Source: Albidovulum sp. bin36 (GTDB taxonomy: Bacteria > Pseudomonadota > Alphaproteobacteria > Rhodobacterales > Rhodobacteraceae). From it: DNA of 64,000 bases. A model generated the notes under the pieces. The model was not told the DNA's origin. It made no database searches and saw only the letters and a list, made by a program, of their open reading frames with translations. Location: contig MPMP01000012.1 of the NCBI GenBank assembly GCA_002238565.1, forward strand, positions 1 through 64,000, written 5' to 3'. Positions 1-8,665 of the stretch are shown here, piece by piece (position 1 is the first letter of the stretch; the number at the start of each line of letters is the position of its first letter). The position numbers and the translations under genes were made by a program.

Positions 1-408
1 GCGGGTCAGATGCCCGTCGACCAGCCCAAGGCTGTCGTCAACGGGAAACAGCGACAGGCCGGGCTTGCCGGTTCGATAGCGGCAGCGCTCAAACTCCACC
101 GAGCCGACCGCGGTGATGATCGTGTGCGGCGTCGGGTTCGCTCGATACCAGGTCTGCCCGCCCTGCTCGATGCGCTTCGGATAATGTCGGTTCTGGGCGT
201 CAAGATGCTCTTTTATAATCAGCCGCGACACCGCCATGCCAACGTCCCGGGCATTTATTTCAACGCCCTCGAATTCCTCCGGGCTGGTCGGTCCCGACGT
301 GTGTTGACTTAGCACGAAATCAACCAGGCCCCGCATATTTTCCTGGACTTCCGAAGGCAGTTCGTTCGAATCGGTTGATTTGCTGTTCGGCAATTGCAAA
401 ATGGACAT
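1..408 (-). CDS. Transposase N-terminal part, ISKra4-like, cut by window edge
   Basis: An open frame of 136 codons runs from ATG at 408 to the left edge without a stop. An AAGGAGCG ribosome site lies directly upstream, so this start is well supported. The protein has a helical N-terminal part, then a stretch containing ITAVGSVEFERCRYR and LSLFPVDDSLGL. This is the pattern of the beta-strand region before the catalytic domain in ISKra4-family transposases (a VEVER-type strand followed by a FPLD-type motif). The catalytic domain lies outside the window. A C-terminal remnant of what looks like the same family occurs at 3121-3486, so this family has been active here. The family assignment is by eye; another UPF0236-like transposase is possible. 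Confidence 0.55.
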   Translation of the reverse strand, partial: MSILQLPNSKSTDSNELPSEVQENMRGLVDFVLSQHTSGPTSPEEFEGVEINARDVGMAVSRLIIKEHLDAQNRHYPKRIEQGGQTWYRANPTPHTIITAVGSVEFERCRYRTGKPGLSLFPVDDSLGLVDGHLTR

Positions 409-1101
409 GACGCGCTCCTTATCTGGTGTGTTGCTAAATTCACTATACCGCATATTGCGGGAAGGAGCGCGTCTTTTTTTTGCCGAGCGGTCGCGCAGCC
501 GCGCCGGAAGCTGACAAAGTCTCAAAAGTTTGTCACCTCACCCCGAATTTCGTGCAATCCGGCGCATTGAAATCGACTGAATAATCACGTAATATCAATA
601 ACTTAACAATTTACCATACGAGACTTACACCCCTCGGAGGCCTGTTCCGCACGGTTTCCGGCACTTCGCCCGCAACCCCGTTTTCCAGCCCGTAGAACGA
701 GAGGGAAAGGGTTTTGCGGCCCCAAGGTCATCCAGGCGGCGTTTCGCCCACCAGGAGGGCTCTGTGTAGGCGGGCTTTCACGGAGTCGGAAAGTTCAGCC
801 GGATTTAATGGAATCCGGGTAATGGGAACGATAATCCGTCCAATTCCGGAACAGACATACTCGTCTTCGGGCATTCCGGGCGCCTGTTAATCAAACATCA
901 ATTAAAAGACAGCGGCGCACAAACCCATCGAAGCCGGAATGGCGCCCGAACAGGCTGCAAAACGGCTCAATATTGGCAGGCCGCTCCGTTGAACCCGAAT
1001 GTGCCCGGTTTGTTCGTCCCTGGGGTATTCCAGCCAACAAACCATGCGATGAGGCCAAGGCCAACTCTTGTGTTAACCTAACTGTTGGGTTATATATTCG
1101 C
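409..1101. other. Intergenic region, about 690 bp
   Basis: No convincing gene is seen. A perfect 13-nt palindrome (CCGCA-TAT-TGCGG, 448-460) lies just upstream of the transposase start and may be part of its promoter or the element end. Positions 580-630 are locally AT-rich. Nothing else is recognised. Confidence 0.5.
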
Positions 1102-1350
1102 ATGGTTGTTATTCACCGCGCCCACGGCTTCCGATTCGTGATTTACACGGCGGACCATGACCCGTCGCATATTCACATTACCGGTCCTGGGCAGGCGAAG
1201 ATCAATCTGACCGGCACTGCAAACAAGCAGGAACTTGTCTCTGCCGTTGGTATCAAGCAATCCGACATGCGGCGGCTGATGGCGGTAGTGGCAGAGCACC
1301 GCGAAGAGTTCCTGAAGGAATGGGAGCGCATCCATGGAAAATCTGACTGA
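1102..1350 (+). CDS. DUF4160 domain protein
   Basis: A small protein of 82 residues. Its N-terminal half carries the hallmark of DUF4160: a short beta stretch, then ADHDPSHIHI. The rest is a helical tail rich in charged residues. I choose ATG 1102 because homology-like sequence begins there (MVVIHRAHGFRFVIY); the frame is open further upstream but does not look coding. An imperfect inverted repeat (TAACC at 1074-1078, GGTTA at 1088-1092) and a TATATT box sit immediately before the start and could be an autoregulatory operator. The gene overlaps the DUF2442 gene by 17 bp, so the two are translationally coupled. DUF4160 and DUF2442 genes are commonly paired and have been proposed as toxin-antitoxin-like modules; biochemical function is unknown to me. 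Confidence 0.75.
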   Translation: MVVIHRAHGFRFVIYTADHDPSHIHITGPGQAKINLTGTANKQELVSAVGIKQSDMRRLMAVVAEHREEFLKEWERIHGKSD

Positions 1351-1768
1351 GGCGGCCTTCAGGAGAGCAGAAACCCGCGGGCAGGAAATGCTGGAAACAG
1401 AACCGCGTGCTGCGTCTGCCAGTTACGACCGGCAAACAGGACAGGTGGTCCTCAGCCTGGTCAATGGCTGCACCTACCTGTTTCCGGCAAGTCTGGTCGA
1501 GGAACTGCACGATGCCGTACCCGGCGACTTGTCGATTGTTGAAGTTGAAGGCCACGGCTTCAATCTACGCTGGCCGAGGCTTGACGTCGACCTCTACGTG
1601 CCGGCCTTGGTGGCGGGCATGTTCGGGACCCGAAGCTGGATGACCAGGGCTCTTGCGCGCCAGGCAGGACGTTCCACTTCACCTGCCAAGGCCGCAGCGG
1701 CGCGGGCGAATGGTGCAAAGGGCGGTCGACCCCGCAAGCGGCGTAGATCAGCATATTCCGCGGCCTGA
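1334..1768 (+). CDS. DUF2442 domain protein, partner of DUF4160
   Basis: A 144-residue protein starting inside the end of the DUF4160 gene. Residues about 25-90 match DUF2442: a strand-rich region with LSLVNGCTYLFPASLVEEL, then GFNLRWPRLDVDLYVPALVAG. The C-terminal 40 residues are basic and Ala/Arg-rich (ANGAKGGRPRKRRR), an apparent nucleic-acid-binding tail. DUF2442 proteins are usually the second gene of DUF4160-DUF2442 pairs. By analogy with other small two-gene modules, this member with the basic tail could be the DNA-binding antitoxin and repressor, but that is inference. The module sits among transposase fragments, which fits a mobile accessory cassette. Confidence 0.75.
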   Translation: MENLTEAAFRRAETRGQEMLETEPRAASASYDRQTGQVVLSLVNGCTYLFPASLVEELHDAVPGDLSIVEVEGHGFNLRWPRLDVDLYVPALVAGMFGTRSWMTRALARQAGRSTSPAKAAAARANGAKGGRPRKRRRSAYSAA

Positions 1769-3120
1769 AGGCAGAAAAGGGAAGGATTGACGGGGACACT
1801 TGTTCAGGGGATTGATACGCCAAAGAGCCTGAAAACGCTTCGCTGGTCTGTCCGGCGCGGCGTGCCTGAGGGGGGTCATGGCTTGATCGCATGCTGGCCC
1901 GCAAGCCGAAGAGGCTGGTTGCCATGGCCATGGCCAACCGGATGGCGCCAGACATGAAGCTCATCGATTGGCGGGAGAGAAGCCGCGCAAGCACCCGCTT
2001 GACAGGCAGCGGTTCACAGCCGAACCCGGGGAGGTTGGATCGCGTGCGAACCGTTCAGGCCGGCGCGCGAGGCAATACTGATCCTCGCCGCCGCCGTCGG
2101 GAATCTCATCCTGATTGACGCGCCACAGGGCGGTGTCGGGCGCCCCTCCGGACGCTCTCGCACTTCTGAATTGCTCTTCGTGCATCTGACATACTGTCCA
2201 TCATGACGCCGGCCGCCGTCACGACCGACCCCACGATCGCCAGCAGCAGAGCCTAGGGTAAAACATTCATGCCGGGCCTCTTCCGCTTTTTCACTGTTCC
2301 GCACAAGCTCCGGACTCCGGAATTGTTCCGGCAGTTTCCCGTCCGGTCCGGTTTCCCGGATGCTGGGGATTGGTGGCCGGCGGTACGGCTTGGCCCGGCC
2401 GCTCAACCAGGTCGGCCTGTGGGTCCGCGCGCGCGGTGTTAGATATACACCAGTTAGAATAGTGTTACGTAAGTGTTCGGTCGAGCGGTGGCAACAGCCC
2501 ATCGCGGCATCATTTCGGTCACTGCGAAATTGGAACTGGTAACGAGGAATCTGGCGTGCTATTGATCTGTGCATGGAGATTAGCATCGAGGATATAGGGA
2601 TGCCGCCCGTTCCGTTCGTCGCTGACGACTGGCAGCTGTCGGAGGCATCGGCTCCCGGTCCGGCCGCCTGGAAATTCCTTTTCGAATGCTATGAGCAACC
2701 ACATAAAATGACAATTGGCGGTTCCCGCGTTCACGGTATTTGGGGAACCCCGGCACGATTGCGCATTCCGCGCGGCGCGCGCTCCGGACAACCGTTCACG
2801 GCAGCGTCCAGGGCGTCGGCGGCAGTCTGACAACACGGGTCGTCATCGCCGGACCGAACGCTTACATGATTTCAATCTAAGGAAACGCCATTGCTCGGCC
2901 GGCGCCGGCCGCATCGACGGGCGGTTCCACGGCCCCGACCACGAGGAGGCCTGGGGCACCTTCGACACCGGGGAGCATGTCGGCGTTCGGCGCCAAGCGG
3001 GACTAGCCGGAACCCGGTGGCAAACCCGCCAGGAACGCGCTAAGATATCCTCCGGTGCGCTGCTATCAGATATCGACAACAAGCGTGTGTCGGTCTCGGC
3101 TGTAGCGAGCCGACGCTTCG
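1769..3120. other. Gene-poor region with transposon debris
   Basis: About 1.35 kb with no intact gene. Only the IS110-like scrap at 1870-1947 is recognisable. The longer open frames here (for example 2014-2586 on the minus strand and 2715-3455 on the plus strand) have low-complexity, Arg-rich translations and no family resemblance, so I treat them as chance frames in GC-rich DNA. Confidence 0.5.
1870..1947 (+). pseudogene. IS110-family transposase C-terminal scrap
   Basis: Between a stop at 1867-1869 and position 1947 the frame reads GGSWLDR followed by MLARKPKRLVAMAMANRMA. This strongly resembles the conserved C-terminal segment of IS110-family transposases (the pattern SWLxxMLxRKPxxxVAVALANKxAR). 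The family's next conserved block (an IWALM-type motif) is absent. Only about 26 residues remain, so this is a decayed fragment with no function of its own. Confidence 0.5.
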
Positions 3121-3486
3121 GACCATATTGCCAAAGCAGGTTGGTTCACGACCTGTCGCACGACGCTGCGCGACGAACCCGACGGGATCGGGAAGGTCAT
3201 CCGCTCGCTGCGCTAATATCCGGGGCGGGCGGAGGAGCCGCGGGGCCGCGAGACCATCCGGAGGGTTCTGAACTACGTCGTGAAGAACTGGAGCCCGATG
3301 CGCTACTCCGAGCTCAGGGCCGAGAAGCTCGCGATCGGCTCCGGCGTGGTCGAAGCCGCCAACAAGACCCTCGCCGCCGCGCGCATGAAGCGCAGCGGCG
3401 TGCGCTGGCACATCAAGTCCGGGCAGGCGATCCCTGGCTTCCGCCCGGGCGATAATGATGGAGAAGAGAGGCGGCGCCGCCAATAA
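3121..3486 (+). pseudogene. ISKra4-family transposase C-terminal remnant
   Basis: Translation in one frame gives LRDEPDGIGKVIRSLR, then an in-frame TAA (3214-3216), then RETIRRVLNYVVKNWSPMRY, LAIGSGVVEAANKTL and RMKRSGVRWHIKSGQAI. This is the conserved C-terminal region of ISKra4-type transposases (a residue run of the type RMRYAELRxxGLPIGSGVVEAACKTL). The catalytic part upstream is missing and the frame is interrupted, so it is a remnant. It might derive from the same kind of element as the N-terminal fragment at 1-408, which lies in the opposite orientation. Confidence 0.75.
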
Positions 3487-3650
3487 CAACTTCGCGGTCG
3501 CGGCCTGAAAATTCACGCCTTCTCGCCATCGCGCAGGTTTTACGATAAGAGAATCGCACCCGAAAACAGCAAGGGCATCGAGGTGAAGAAGCAAATGGCG
3601 ATAGGCAGGAGGGACGCGCCCGGCCGGAATTCCGGCATTCGCCCTTGAGA

Positions 3651-4703
3651 ATGGACTTCGCAATGACTTCGCTTGAACATACGCCTTCCGATCACCCTTC
3701 AATTCCGCCCGAAAAGGTTGGCGTGCTGGTTTCCAATCTCGGAACTCCCGATGGTTACGGCTATTGGCCGATGAGAAGGTATCTACGCGAGTTTCTGTCC
3801 GATAGGCGCGTCATCGACTATCCGCGCTGGAAATGGCTGCCCATCCTCTATTTGATCGTCCTAACCAAGCGACCGTTCACGTCCGGAAAGGCATATAGGA
3901 GCATTTGGAACGAAGAGGCCGACGAGAGTCCGCTTCTTTCAATCACGAAATTGCAGACGGGCAGTTTGAGAGAAAGACTGCTGGAAGTATACGGGAGCAG
4001 CGTCGCTGTCGATTTTTGCATGCGTTACGGAAATCCCAAGGTGTCGTCGGTGCTCCGTAATTTAGCGGATCAGGGCTGTCGACGTATTCTATTTTTTCCG
4101 CTCTATCCCCAATATTCGGGAGCGACGACCGCGACCGCGAACGACGAATTGTTTAGGGCGCTGGCGACGATGAAATGGCAGCCGGCCGTACGAACAGTAC
4201 CGGCCTACTTCGAAGATTCGCTATACGTCGATGCCTTGGCATCTTCCGTCGACCGAGCGTTTTCGAAAATGGAATGCGGTGCCGAAGTCCTGATTGCTTC
4301 CTATCACGGGCTGCCGAAGCGCTACCTGCTCGAAGGCGACCCATACCATTGCCAATGCCGAAAAACCACGCGATTGCTCGCCGAGAAGCTCGGGTGGAGC
4401 AATGTTCGCATCGTAACGACTTTTCAGTCGCGCTTCGGCTCCGAGGAATGGCTAAAGCCCTATACGGTCGACGAAGTTCGCAGATTGGCCGGGGAAGGCG
4501 TGCGCCGCCTTGCGGTCGTCGCGCCCGCATTCGCATCCGACTGCATCGAGACGCTTGAAGAGATTCAAGGCGAAATTAAGGACGCGTTTATATCGGCGGG
4601 AGGCGAAGAATTCTCCTACATACCCTGCCTGAACGACGAAAGAGAGCACATCGACGCCCTAGCCGGAATCGTACAGCGAAATCTATCCGGCTGGATCCAA
4701 TAG
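3651..4703 (+). CDS. hemH: Ferrochelatase
   Basis: Inserts ferrous iron into protoporphyrin IX, the last step of protoheme synthesis, in the cytoplasm or at the membrane. The protein is about 350 residues, normal for the family. It starts with VGVLVSNLGTPDG (residues about 22-34), the HemH N-terminal signature, here with VSNLGTP rather than the more usual LLNLGTP. SYHGLP (217-222) holds the catalytic metal-binding His219, and FASDCIETLEEI (294-305) holds the conserved Glu near the active site. The start is uncertain: TTG 3645, ATG 3651 and ATG 3663 are all in frame and none has a clear ribosome site; I use the first ATG. It appears monocistronic, between IS remnants and a convergent mutT. Confidence 0.93.
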   Translation: MDFAMTSLEHTPSDHPSIPPEKVGVLVSNLGTPDGYGYWPMRRYLREFLSDRRVIDYPRWKWLPILYLIVLTKRPFTSGKAYRSIWNEEADESPLLSITKLQTGSLRERLLEVYGSSVAVDFCMRYGNPKVSSVLRNLADQGCRRILFFPLYPQYSGATTATANDELFRALATMKWQPAVRTVPAYFEDSLYVDALASSVDRAFSKMECGAEVLIASYHGLPKRYLLEGDPYHCQCRKTTRLLAEKLGWSNVRIVTTFQSRFGSEEWLKPYTVDEVRRLAGEGVRRLAVVAPAFASDCIETLEEIQGEIKDAFISAGGEEFSYIPCLNDEREHIDALAGIVQRNLSGWIQ

Positions 4704-5007
4704 TCGGCGAGCCTCCTTGTCCCCATGGAGAGCGAAGCTCGGAGCGACGACCGGCGGGGGATACGGCTGCATGGCCTGTCCGAGTCGGAATCGACTTGAA
4801 TCTCTACTTCGGCAAATCTCGCTCCGCCGAGACGCGCGCCGAATTTGGAAGGAACGGCTAGATTTGCCGAAACTCGTTCCTAGGCGGACCGAGACCAGGC
4901 GCCGAGCCAATTCCGGTTGCAAGTTGATTGACGTCCCGGACGACCTTGCCTCCGCTCGTCGGTTTCCGGCACGGTGTCCGCCGGCATAAATACCGCTGCC
5001 GCCGGTC
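4704..5007. other. Intergenic region between convergent hemH and mutT
   Basis: About 300 bp. No coding potential, RNA gene or clear intrinsic terminator was seen. Confidence 0.4.
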
Positions 5008-5406
5008 CTAGAGCCAGTCGCGCAGGATCGGCACCATCGGAATGTCCGCGGGTAGCAGATTATAGTTTTTTAGATCCCGCGGCCTTGCCCAGGAAAGTTC
5101 CTGCCGTTCCGACCCGCGCGGGCGGCCTTTCCATTTCCTGCAGGCGAATAGCGGCATTAGCAAATGAAAATCTTCGTACGCGTGGCTAGCGAAGGTTAGC
5201 GGCGCAAGGCAGCTTTGCCAGGTATCGATTCCTAGCTCTTCATTTAGTTCGCGTATCAGCGCCGTTTCCGGCGTTTCGCCGGTTTCGACCTTGCCGCCCG
5301 GAAATTCCCAATAGCCCGCCATCCACTTTCCTTCGGGCCGCTTTGCGAGAAGTATGCGATTGTCGCGGTCGATCAGGGCCGCAGCTGCCACGAGCAGGAC
5401 ATTCAT
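5008..5406 (-). CDS. mutT: MutT-type Nudix pyrophosphohydrolase
   Basis: A 132-residue Nudix hydrolase. The Nudix box GX5EX7REUXEEXGU is complete at residues 38-60 (GGKVETGETPETALIRELNE, then ELGI), including the metal-binding Glu residues. The flanking WMAGYWEFPGGK stretch is typical of MutT, which hydrolyses 8-oxo-dGTP to keep oxidised guanine out of DNA. The ATG start overlaps the end of argJ by 4 bp (ATGA), so it is the second gene of an argJ-mutT operon. Nearness of argJ, mutT and secA is often seen in alphaproteobacteria, which supports the MutT assignment over a generic Nudix enzyme. Confidence 0.9.
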   Translation of the reverse strand: MNVLLVAAAALIDRDNRILLAKRPEGKWMAGYWEFPGGKVETGETPETALIRELNEELGIDTWQSCLAPLTFASHAYEDFHLLMPLFACRKWKGRPRGSERQELSWARPRDLKNYNLLPADIPMVPILRDWL

Positions 5407-6680
5407 GACCTGTAGTCGGCATTAATCGACACGTATTCATGAGTTAAATCGCAGGTCCAAATTGTAGCCCTGCAATTGCCCAGTCCAAGATCGACATTTA
5501 TCTGAAGGCTGTCGTTCTTCATGTAGATTTTTGCGGATTCCTCGTCGTAGGACTTTGCCACCCAGCCGTTTTCGGCGACGAGAATATCCCCGAAGCTGAT
5601 CGACAGGCGGTCGCGGTCCGCAGTCGCGCCGGACTTTCCTACAGCCATGACGATGCGTCCCCAGTTAGGGTCTTCTCCGGCGATCGCCGTTTTAACGAGC
5701 AGGGAATTTGCAACCGAAGAAGCGGCGAGATTCGCGGAAAGGTCGCTATCCGCGCCCGTAACGTTCACTTCTACGAATTTGCTGGCGCCCTCGCCGTCCT
5801 TTACGATTTGCAGCGCAAGATCTTTCATGACCTCGCCTAGCGCGCCGAGGAAAATCTTTCCTCCTTCGGACTCCAGATCCGTGATTTCCGGCATTGCGGA
5901 ACGTCCTGTCGCAGCGACCAGCACCGTATCCGAAGTCGACGTGTCTCCATCGACCGTAATGGAATTGAAAGTTACTCCATTGATGGCCGAGACCGCGGAT
6001 TGAAGACTGGGCTGCGAGATTTTCGCATCTGTAAAAATAAAGCACAGCATTGTCGCCATGTCGGGAGCAATCATTCCCGACCCTTTGGCGATTCCGGCGA
6101 TCTTGAACGGATATCCCGAAACTCGTGCTTGAGCGCCCGAGCCTTTCGCATAGGTATCAGTCGTCAAAATCGCCGCAGCAGCCGATTCGATTCCGCCCGG
6201 CGAAAGCTTTGAAACCAGCTCTCCCAAAGTCGCGGTAATTTTTTTGTAGGGCAGAGGCTCGCCTATCACGCCGGTCGAAGCCAAAAACACGTGCTGCGGG
6301 GGAAGTCCAAGCGCGACGGAAGTCGCGTTCGCAGTCTGCTCGACGGCGCGCCGCCCTAGAGACCCGGTAAATGCGTTCGCATTCCCGGAATTGGCAAGGA
6401 TCGCGAATGCTTCATTGGAATTGGCCCCGCGGGCCTGCGCTGCGAGCTTCTGTTCGCAGTCCAGCACCGGAGCCGCCCTTGTCGACGACTTTGTAAAAAC
6501 GCCGGCCAGCGAACTCCCTTCCGAAATTCGCGCCAGCATGACGTCTGGGCGCCCCTGGTAGCGGATGCCGGAATTCGCAGCGGCGAATTCGATGCCATCG
6601 ATTATAGGCAGCAACGGAAATCCGCCCTGCGGCGCGAGCGGCGATTTCTCCGCATCCGGATTGTCTTTGCGGTCTGTCAC
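5403..6680 (-). CDS. argJ: Bifunctional glutamate N-acetyltransferase / amino-acid N-acetyltransferase (ArgJ)
   Basis: Transfers the acetyl group of N-acetylornithine to glutamate, recycling acetyl in arginine biosynthesis; bifunctional members also use acetyl-CoA. The protein has 425 residues. The self-cleavage site is present as KGSGMIAPDMATML (residues 199-212), where cleavage between Ala209 and Thr210 yields the alpha and beta chains with Thr as nucleophile. Other family motifs are LANSGNANAFTG and VDGDTSTSD. The start is GTG 6680, preceded by GGAGGGC at good spacing. mutT follows with a 4-bp overlap. Whether it is mono- or bifunctional cannot be decided from sequence alone. Confidence 0.95.
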   Translation of the reverse strand: MTDRKDNPDAEKSPLAPQGGFPLLPIIDGIEFAAANSGIRYQGRPDVMLARISEGSSLAGVFTKSSTRAAPVLDCEQKLAAQARGANSNEAFAILANSGNANAFTGSLGRRAVEQTANATSVALGLPPQHVFLASTGVIGEPLPYKKITATLGELVSKLSPGGIESAAAAILTTDTYAKGSGAQARVSGYPFKIAGIAKGSGMIAPDMATMLCFIFTDAKISQPSLQSAVSAINGVTFNSITVDGDTSTSDTVLVAATGRSAMPEITDLESEGGKIFLGALGEVMKDLALQIVKDGEGASKFVEVNVTGADSDLSANLAASSVANSLLVKTAIAGEDPNWGRIVMAVGKSGATADRDRLSISFGDILVAENGWVAKSYDEESAKIYMKNDSLQINVDLGLGNCRATIWTCDLTHEYVSINADYRS

Positions 6681-6810
6681 TGAATGCCCTCCGGATTTAC
6701 AGTGGTCGAACTGCGATTGCGCAGCCTAACGCTTTTTGCGAATTATCCTGGAATTGCAGCCCATCCAAGAATCGCCTTGAGAATCTGCGTCCAATTCGGC
6801 TTGGCGCAAT

Positions 6811-7617
6811 TTACCCGCTTCCGTGCAGAATAACATCTCGCAATGCTCGCGCGCCTTCCAATAGGATGCCGACTTTGGATACCGCTTCATCGACGGAAAT
6901 TCTCTGCTTCGGCCCGTGGAATGCAAGCGAAGCGAGGTACCGGCCGCTGGAATCCTCTATGGGAACGGCGACCGCATTGAGCCCGTCCAGGAATTCCTCA
7001 TTGTCGACAGCGTATCCGCGCTTTCGCACCTTGCGCAGATCCTCGAGCAATTCCTCATGGCTGGTAATCGTATTGACCGCAAATTTCGGCAATTGGAGGC
7101 TGCGCACGAATAGGCGCCTTTCGGGCATTGGCAGGCTCGCCACGTAGACCTTGGCGCTAGCGGAGCAATGGAATGGCACGTTCGTTCCGACCGGCAGCTG
7201 AACGCGGTACGGCCAATCGGTTTCCACTCTGTCCACATAGCGCATTCCGGATTCTTCCGGCACGACGAAATTCACGGTTTCCCTTACCGAAGCCGCAACT
7301 CGAACCAGAACCTGGTGGCGCGCTATATGATCCCACGACCCGAACAGTATCTCGGAACTCATGGCTCTCAACCTGCGAGACGGCTTGATTCCCGAACCAA
7401 CTCTGTCTCTTTCGGCGTAGCCTTCCTGCTCCAGCGTCTTGCAGAGCCTGTGGATGGTTGGTTTCGGAAGCCCGGTTTCGCGGGATATCTCCGATGCGGT
7501 CATCGCTCTGCCTCGGTTGCCGAGATGCTCGATAATCTGAAGCAGGCGCAGATTCGTAGGGATTCGAGATTGCCGATCAGTCAGGATTTCACTGGCGCCG
7601 CCCTGCGGTGAAGTCAT
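6811..7617 (-). CDS. IclR-family transcriptional regulator
   Basis: A 268-residue regulator with an N-terminal winged helix-turn-helix (NLRLLQIIEHLGNRG, then EISRETGLPKPTIHRLCKTL) and a C-terminal IclR effector domain (FHCSASAKVYVASLP, RGYAVDNEEFLDGLNAVAVP). IclR proteins bind palindromes and respond to small organic acids or aromatics. I choose ATG 7617, which has GAGGAAAA just upstream, over TTG 7629. It is divergent from the TerC gene and lies 1 kb from the TRAP operon. A perfect palindrome at 7681-7697 in its own upstream region is a likely operator. The effector is unknown; regulation of the TRAP/GMC operon downstream is a reasonable guess. Confidence 0.9.
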   Translation of the reverse strand: MTSPQGGASEILTDRQSRIPTNLRLLQIIEHLGNRGRAMTASEISRETGLPKPTIHRLCKTLEQEGYAERDRVGSGIKPSRRLRAMSSEILFGSWDHIARHQVLVRVAASVRETVNFVVPEESGMRYVDRVETDWPYRVQLPVGTNVPFHCSASAKVYVASLPMPERRLFVRSLQLPKFAVNTITSHEELLEDLRKVRKRGYAVDNEEFLDGLNAVAVPIEDSSGRYLASLAFHGPKQRISVDEAVSKVGILLEGARALRDVILHGSG

Positions 7618-7680
7618 TTTTCCTCGCAATTTCCTTGCAATTCCAAAAAAAACGCTTATTGTTTATTCTATATCAGAAAA

Positions 7681-7697
7681 TGAGACTCAAAGTCTCA
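7681..7697. promoter_or_regulatory. Perfect palindrome TGAGACT-CAA-AGTCTCA, likely IclR operator
   Basis: Two 7-nt arms are exact reverse complements separated by 3 nt. The site lies in the AT-rich stretch (7640-7715) between the IclR gene and the divergent TerC gene, where promoters of both would be. IclR-family operators are typically short palindromes of about this size upstream of their own gene. Autoregulation is inference. Confidence 0.55.
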
Positions 7698-7892
7698 ATA
7701 ATTAAGGTATTTTTGCATGGCGGCAACTGGAATTGTCACAAAGCCGGCCGTAAAATCTAGCGATGCGCATTGTCTCCTGCAGATTTGCGGCTTTGAGCCG
7801 TGTGCGAACGCCCGCCCCGGCAGCCACGAAAATCATGGCCGATCCGAAACCGCTTCCGGCATTCGGAATTAAATTGCCCGGGTCGGCGGAAA

Positions 7893-8516
7893 TTGACTGA
7901 CGGAATTCTGGATGTCCTGCAAATCGTTTTCGCAGACATCATTCTCTCGGGTGACAATGCGCTCGTTATTGGCATGGCCGCAGCGGGATTGCCGCCGGAG
8001 CTTCGGAAAAGGGCGATCTTCTTCGGAATGGCGCTGGCCGCGGGGCTACGGATATTCTTTGCGATCATCGCCAGCATCCTGCTGCAGATTCCCGGAATCC
8101 TATTTATCGGAGGCTTGCTGCTGGCACTGGTCTGCTGGCGGTTTTATCGCGACCTGCGCAGGGAATCGGCTGCGCAGAAGACCAGCGTAAAGGAAGTCGA
8201 AACGTGCCCGGGGAGCCCCGCCCGTCAGCTTTACAGCGCCCTGATAACCATTACATTCGCCGACGTTTCAATGTCGATCGACAATGTCGTCGCAGTCGCC
8301 GCGATCGCCCGCGAAAATACTCAGCTGCTAGTATTCGGCTTGGCGCTCGCAATTATCTTCATGGCTTTTTTCGCGACCATAATCATGAGGATTATGACGC
8401 GATTCAAATGGCTGTCCTGGCTCGGCTTGTTCTTTCTAATCTATCTGACGCTTGCCATGCTGTACGACGGCTGGCCACAGGTGGCCGACCTCTTGGAGCA
8501 TTGGCTCGACGAATGA
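7893..8516 (+). CDS. TerC/YjbE-family integral membrane protein
   Basis: About 207 residues with roughly six to seven hydrophobic segments. Two inverted-repeat motifs typical of TerC proteins are present: FADIILSGDNALVIGMAAAG near the N-terminus and FADVSMSIDNVVAVAAIA in the second half. Their conserved acidic and Asn residues within membrane helices form the putative metal site. Members of this family (YjbE/YkoY/Alx type) are implicated in manganese export or metal homeostasis at the inner membrane. I choose TTG 7893 with GGCGGA upstream, because the homologous part begins there; the frame is open back to 7800. Divergent from iclR. A substrate cannot be assigned. Confidence 0.8.
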   Translation: MTDGILDVLQIVFADIILSGDNALVIGMAAAGLPPELRKRAIFFGMALAAGLRIFFAIIASILLQIPGILFIGGLLLALVCWRFYRDLRRESAAQKTSVKEVETCPGSPARQLYSALITITFADVSMSIDNVVAVAAIARENTQLLVFGLALAIIFMAFFATIIMRIMTRFKWLSWLGLFFLIYLTLAMLYDGWPQVADLLEHWLDE

Positions 8517-8665
8517 AGCGCCGGCTGAACGCGGCTGCGTCCGAGCCGCAGCCACATCCGTTTGTAGCGCGCACGGTTTGCGCGAATTCTAGTTTGCTGG
8601 ATCACTCGCCTTCGGATCCGGCAATTGTCCTATGGAGAAGGCAAATTTTCAGAAAGGAGTAGCAC

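Noticed and set aside
2014-2586. 190-codon frame on the minus strand in the gene-poor left region
   Set aside because: Biased composition, no ribosome site and no recognisable domain; chance frame in GC-rich DNA.
2715-3455. 246-codon frame on the plus strand
   Set aside because: Overlaps the ISKra4 relic in a different frame; the relic's frame carries the conserved motifs and this one does not.
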